In this document: one piece after another, positions 58,614-64,000 of the stretch
Numbering within the stretch: position 1 is the first letter of the stretch
Layout of the letters: each line of letters opens with the position of its first letter
Source: Chamaecyparis obtusa
Taxonomy: Eukaryota; Streptophyta; Pinopsida; Cupressales; Cupressaceae
Length of the DNA stretch: 64,000 nucleotides
Direction: 5' to 3'
NCBI GenBank assembly: GCA_027943335.1
Contig: BSBK01001114.1
Span: 964,501-1,028,500, forward strand
Made by a program: the position numbers and the translations under genes
The notes under the pieces: generated by a model
What the model saw: only the letters and a program-made list of their open reading frames with translations
What the model was told of the DNA's origin: nothing
Database searches by the model: none

Positions 58614-61596
58614 TTGCAATTCTTGTTTGAAGAAGATGTCTTTTTAGAGTACAATCAAGATAGGCTATCACAAAACTATGGTGATCAAGTGATACAACTT
58701 AAGTCTAATAAGATGCCTAGAGGTCTTGTCACCTTAGAGACTTTCTTCAACAAGGATGATGAAGTTAAGAGAAGCAAAGCTGGCTTGGTATTCCAACAGG
58801 GACATTGTGTTGAATTAGAGTTGGAACCAGGTAAGAGCTTACAATTTGGAAAGGTGAACACTAAATTGGAAAAGCAAGCTTATACCCAATTATTCAAAGA
58901 ATTCAGTGATTTTTTTGCATGGCAATATGAGGACCTCAAAGGTTTTGATCCTGCTCTTGCTCAACACACTATTGAGTTAGAACCAAATGCCAAACCAGTA
59001 AGACAAAAGAAAAGGCCTGTTAATCCCAAGCTAGAGCCACTTATGCATAAAGAAGTACTCAAACTAATAGAAAGTGATATCATCTACCTCATCAAACATA
59101 CTAGTTGGGTTTCCAACCTTGTTCCTATCAGGAAAAATAATGGGGAGCTGAGGTTGTGTGTTAACTTCAGAGATCTTAATAGGGCCTCATTAAAAGACTA
59201 CCATCCACTGCCCTCCATGGAACAAATCTTACAATGTGTCTCTGGATCTAAGAGATTTTCATTATTGGATGGCTATTCAGGATACAATTAGATCTTAGTG
59301 AATGAAGAGGATCAATACAAGACTGCATTTACAACCAAGTGGGGAACCATGGCTTATCAAAAGATGCCCTTTGGTTTGTCAAATGTAGGTGCTACATTTC
59401 AAAGGGCAATGGATATGGCCTTTAAGAGCCTAATGTACAAGTTTGTGCTGGTCTACTTAGATGACATAATTGTCTATTCAAAGCATGTAGTAGATCACAT
59501 CAAACATTTGAGGAAGATCTTTGAAAGGTGTAGAGAATTTGGGATATCTCTTAATCCCAAGAAATGTGTGTTTGCAGTTCATAAAGGAAAATTTTTGGGA
59601 TATGTAGTATCCAAAGAAGGGATCACAGTAGATCCTGAGAGAATTGCAACTATTCTAGAGCTACCCCTACCACATCACAAGAAAAGTCTCCAATCTTTCA
59701 TAGGAAGCATTAATTTTGTTAGGAGGTTCTTGCCTACCATTGCAGATTTACTAAAGCCTTTGATAACCATGTTAAAGAAGAGTTCAGATTTTAGTTGGAC
59801 CAAAGAAGGGAAAGTCAATTTCCAAGCTATCAAAGAGACCTTAACAAAAGCCCATGCCCTCTTGAACCCAAACTTTAGTAAGAATTTTTTCCTTTATGCT
59901 TATGGAGGCCATGATGCTATATCTGCAATGCTAACTCAAGAAAATCCAGATGGATTGGAGCAGCCTATTGCTTTCTTTAGCAAAGGTTTAAAAGAGTATG
60001 AACAAAGATACTCTTTTGTAGAGAAACATGTACTTGCTATGGTAAAAATCCTTAAGAAGTTTAGATATTTGTTGACCCATAGCAAGGTACACTTGAAGGT
60101 TACTCATCCAAGTGTTAAAGAATTTTTGCTTTCCAAAGACCTAAATGAGAAAAGAGCTGGTTGGCTCACCAAGGTGATGGAATATGATATAGATATCCAA
60201 ACCACTAAGCTAGTTAGAGGAAGAGGTCTTTGTGAGCATTTGGAAGATGATGAAAGTTCAAAGAAATCAGAGCAAATAGATGCATCTCTGGTGGTGCATT
60301 CTACAGAAGAACAAGCCAAGGCAACAAGTCGGTTGCCTAATATGATCAATTATTTGAAGATAGGACAATGCCCTGTAGGTTTGGATTCAGCAAAAAGGAG
60401 GCATTATAGATTGCAATCTATTCCTTTTGTCCTGATAGATGAGGTTATTTTTAGAAAGGATCATAGTGGTGTCCTTTTAAGATGCATAGATTCAGAAAAG
60501 ATAGTTGACATCCTATTTGAGTTTCATGATGGACCTTCTGGAGGTCACTTTTCTCCTAGGACTACTTCTTTTAAAATCATGAGGGCTAGATACTATTGGC
60601 CATCTATCTTTAGGGATAGTCATGAGTATGTGAGGAAGTGCATTAGGTGTGCCATGTTTGCAAGAAAAGAAAGGCTTGCAGCCTTGCCCCTACAGCCAGT
60701 CAGAACAGAGCAACCCTTCATGAAGTGGGGCATAGATTTCATTGGAATGATTAATCCTCCATCTAGTGCAAGACAAAAGTGGATAATCACTACAACAGAT
60801 TATTTCACTAAGTGGATAGAGGCAATTGCATTAAAAGAAGCCAATGAGAATGTTGTGTTGAGTTTTTATGATGACATAATCCAAAGGTTTGGCACTCCAG
60901 ACTCCATAATTTTAGATAGTGCATTAGCATTCACAAGCCTCAAATTCTCAGAGTGGGTAATCAAGAATGGAATTTATCTGAATACTAGCTCAAATTACTA
61001 CCCCCAAGGCAATGGCTTAGCAGAGTCAACAAATAAGAACTTGATTAGGATAATTAAGAAGACTCTGTAGGACAATCAGAGAGATTGGCATACAAAGTTG
61101 AAGTCTGCCTTGTGGTTAGATAGAATTACCCCAAAGAAGATAATTGGGAACTCTCCTTATGTGTTAGTGTATGGCAAGGAGGCTAAGTTGTCCATTTCAA
61201 CTCAGTTACTGGCTCTAGACTTGGCTACTCAATATGCCCTATTTGATGAAGGAGATCCTTTGTAGATCAGACATGCTCAGCTCATGGAGTTGGAAGAACT
61301 CAGAGAAAAATCTATGAAAGATATAGAATTCCATTAGATCCAAACAAAGAAAAGTTTTGATAAAAGAGCTAGGATAAAAAATTTCAAGGTTGGGGATGTA
61401 TTCCTCAAGTGGGATGAGTTCAGATCCAGACCGGGCAGGCATACAAAATTTGATTCATTTTGGGGTGGACCATTTGTTATAATAGATTGCAAGGGGTCTA
61501 ATGCTTTTAAACTATCAAACCTTGAAGGACATACCTTGCCAATATTAGTGAATGGATTCCACTTGAAGCCCTTTTTTGAGGTTAACCCCTCTCTGT
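58614..61596 (+). pseudogene. Element B reverse transcriptase, Ty3-type RNase H and integrase
   Basis: One frame of about 990 codons with few stops (TAG 59289-59291, 61068-61070 and two more). Reverse transcriptase: LKGFDPALAQHTIEL, HTSWVSNLVPIRKN, SLLDGYSGYN, MPFGLSNVGATFQRAM, catalytic VYLDDIIVYSK and GISLNPKKCVFA. RNase H: FFLYAYGGHDAISAMLTQ, where the first catalytic Asp position is Tyr, and PIAFFSKGLKEYEQRYS. Integrase: HDGPSGGHFSPRTT...CIRCAMFARK, WGIDFIGMINP, ILDSALAF and GLAESTNKNL (D-D-E all present). The C-terminus ends near 61596 with GFHLKPFFEVNPSL. The 590-codon stretch 59298-61070 is unbroken. Confidence 0.95.
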
Positions 61597-61812
61597 AAAT
61601 TTTCTAAATATGTTCTTGCTTTCTTTCCCTATTTTCTAGGTTAGTTTCCTGCTTTCCAAGAAGTGCCTGTGCACAAGTTTATCTCTTTGGTTCCAGTTTT
61701 GTCTCTCAGTCAAAGTTTTTTGTTCTTGAGGTGACCCCATGCCCAATAGATTAGGTTTAGGCCATTGGTTTTCCATGTCTAGCAGGCTAACATCTAGTAG
61801 AAATTGCCAAAA

Positions 61813-64000
61813 TGTTGCCCTAATTTTCCTCATTAAAATTTTTTCTTGGTTTTTATGTCAAACCTTCATCTCCTCAATCCTATGAGAAGCTCCAAAAAAA
61901 TTTCATGGCTTTATCTATTTCCCTCTGGTCTCTGCAACTATTTCTAGGTCCCTGGCTAGGTGAAAAATCCTTAAAATATTCATAAAACTAGCTATTATAG
62001 GCCAAACCCTGAAAACTCTAAGCCTTTTCTCTAATTCCTTATTACTTTATTCAACCACTTAAGTCCCTTCATTTCACATGTGCATTTTAAAATCCTTCAA
62101 TCACCAAATATCTGATTCCTGATGGTTAACCCCTTAACATTTAGTGATCCCACGAGCGGTTACCATTTCGGTTGGCGGTCTCGGTTTAGCGGCCAAGTCA
62201 AGATTCTAGATTTTATGGTTATCGCATGATCTCACGGCCTTAGAAGATTCCATGAGATCTTGTGACAATTGTTGATCTTCTTGCCTATAGTAAGTTCATT
62301 TGTTAGTGGGTCCTGCCACGTAGTCCGAGCTATGCATTTTTGATTGGTCAGGGTTGGCAATGTGGTGCCATGTCAGCATGGGCCTGGTGGGTTGTTAGTC
62401 GACATTGATCTAACAGCTAGCACATGATCTGAAGGAGATTTTTTGGCACATGAGATCATGTGATAGCTATTGATCTTACTTTATCTCCGGGCTCTGTCAA
62501 GTGGGTCCTCAGTTTTTGATGTGCTCGTTCTTCATTGGTTGGCCAGGCAACAACTAGGATCTGTTAGTGGGACCTTGTTAGAAGGTTTGTGGATGTGTGA
62601 GAAAGGAAAATATCTATGGTGGTTGTATGATCTCATAGAATCTTCTGACCCTATGAGATCATGTGATAACTGTCCGATGAGAATCTCTGAGTTGTGGGTC
62701 TGATGTGCTACCTGACGCTGATGTGATCGCATATGATTAGCTACTATATGATGATGGGGACTCATCTATCAGTTTGATGTATCATGGGGTCCCATTTCTA
62801 AAGGGATCAGCCGCTAGCACATGATCTGAAGGAATATTCAGCAGCCATGAGATCATGCACCCGCCATTAGATTAGAATCTAGTTCTTAGTGGGTCCGTTG
62901 TTAGAGCTTGCCGAGGTGTTTTGCTGATGGGGCAGTTAGCACAAATGAAGGATTGCCAAGTAGTGAAAGGGCCCAATGCTAGAAAACATTAAACAAATCA
63001 GTGACTAAAGTGTTATCTCATGTTCACTAGAATTAATGAGGGTTAGTTAAAACAATTAGCGGTCCTGCGACTGATAAGAAAAAGGTAACCCGAGGTGAGA
63101 TTGAGGTTAATTCTGTAGACAAATAGTTCCTAGGTAAATAAGAAGATCTAACAGTCATGTTTTAAAAGGAGGTTGAGATTTAAACATCCACCATTGATGG
63201 AGGAAAAGTATGGTGCCACCTACTAGTCATTAACATTTAAATTCAAATTTATTTCTTTGCAAGGTTTTGGCTAGGTTTTGATCCAACATTCATTTGCGAT
63301 AGAGTGGGTAGATATAATTTATGTCTTCAGGACATCTACAGTTGAAGATGATGATGAAATGGGTCTGGGTGGCTGTCTTTGGTCATTTCTTGTTTTTTGA
63401 GAGTACCAAATCAATGCATTCATGGTAAGACTTTGTGTAAGAGAGGTAGATGAGTCTGGGTTGCTTGTCTGCAGGTTGATTGTAAAGTACAGGGAGGCGC
63501 ACTCAAAGAAATATCTGATCGGCTATGATTTTGCAGAGATATATTTATGATCAGACTTGATAGAACTAGGGTTTATCATTATTCTAATGCAAAATTATCT
63601 AACCTTAGTTAGATTTTTGGACTCTTTCTTGCATGCCAGGAGGAGGTATATATTGTATTTTTGGAGCTTTGAAAGTAGAGAGTTGGACAATTGTAGAAGA
63701 ATTCCACTTTTCTTAAGGGTCATCTATGGTATCATTTCTACCCTCTGGCTTATACAATTGTAAATCTTTCATTTATAATTCAAATATTACAAAGGTATTT
63801 TGTGACAATTCTTCATGTCCCTATGCTTCCTTATCTGAATTCTCTCTTAGTGAATTGAAATATATATTTTTTTTCAGTGATATTTAGTGTTCCTGATCCC
63901 TCTCATTTTCTATAACTATGTGTGTTACTATGTTTGATTCGATTTGAAGGCTCTTGTGGGTATACTTCAACCCCCTGACCATCTTGTCTCTATCTTACAC
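61813..64000 (+). repeat. Element B 3' LTR (runs off the window)
   Basis: It starts TGTTGCCCTAATTTTCC. At least 2188 bp is visible and the end is outside. The position homologous to A's insertion point, TTCATTTCACATGTGCATTTT (62069-62089), is uninterrupted. No long purine run precedes it: ATTGCCAAAA lies directly upstream. Confidence 0.92.
62213..62870 (+). repeat. four ~200-bp dyad modules in element B 3' LTR
   Basis: A counterpart of 53141-53805. Here module 1 has CATGATCTC, closer to the other modules than in the 5' copy. Landmark spacings are 198, 203 and 194. Confidence 0.82.

Larger units (their letters stand above)
33824..64000 (+). mobile_element. Element B: Tat-like gypsy retrotransposon with early archaeal-type RNase H
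   Basis: The 5' LTR begins at 33824 (TGTTGCCC) and is split by element A at 34094/53007. Its internal region is 54931-61812 and its 3' LTR starts at 61813 and reaches the window edge. Without A it is about 11.3 kb as far as seen. Domain order: gag with C-x2-C-x3-H-x4-C, protease, archaeal-type RNase H, reverse transcriptase, Ty3-type RNase H, integrase. The two LTR copies differ by roughly 4% over one 185-base stretch and 10% over a 400-base stretch. The outer TSD cannot be checked. Confidence 0.88.

Noticed and set aside
1..61070. TAG read as glutamine (a reassigned genetic code)
   Set aside because: Many TAGs sit at Gln positions, but TAA and TGA stops, frameshifts and lost catalytic residues also occur, and CAG is the usual Gln codon alongside. 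The elements are plant lineages with a standard code, so decay explains it better.

Overview
The window is a stretch of repeat-dense nuclear DNA from a large plant genome. The evidence is plant LTR retrotransposon lineages (Ty1/copia with initiator-Met primer sites, a chromodomain Ty3/gypsy element, Tat/Athila-like gypsy elements with two RNase H domains), a CACTA-type terminus, AT-rich composition, and no intact host gene. A gymnosperm with a slowly purged genome fits well, but the sequence does not prove it. I found no tRNA, rRNA or CRISPR.

Layout. 1-1815: 3' end of a plus-strand Copia element (call it Copia-1), inserted in a decayed unrecognised coding sequence (1816-2816, minus). 4715-15599: an old element or giant solo LTR with gypsy-type ends and an imperfect target duplication. 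It contains a 30/60-bp minisatellite and a complete minus-strand Copia element (Copia-2, 8016-14974, duplication TTAAT). 15837-22976: complete plus-strand Copia-3 (duplication TTTTC). 23430-24257: a related LTR fragment, cut by a CACTA-like terminus at 24258. 24306-28890: non-coding DNA with direct repeats, a ~175-bp tandem array and a near-perfect 88-bp inverted repeat.

28891-64000 is a four-level nest. Element E (minus, Tat/Ogre-type gag-protease, no polymerase) is interrupted at 33823 by element B (plus, runs off the window). B's 5' LTR is interrupted at 34095 by element A (plus, to 53006). A's 5' LTR is interrupted at 35420 by element D (minus, chromovirus, to 41776, duplication TCATG). 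The second LTR copies of A and B preserve the empty sites. LTR divergence falls inwards, as nesting demands: B roughly 8-10% in one sample, A about 5% in one sample, D 2.8% (24 of 858).

The most interesting features are three. (1) A and B both place an archaeal-type RNase H between protease and reverse transcriptase, not in the usual Tat position before integrase. (2) The LTRs of A and B are built from ~200-215 bp repeated modules; in B each carries a CATGATCT/AGATCATG dyad. (3) In-frame stops are overwhelmingly TAG at expected glutamines, some at homologous positions in independent elements, as expected from deamination of methylated CAG (CHG) sites. All coding regions are broken, so nothing here looks autonomous today.
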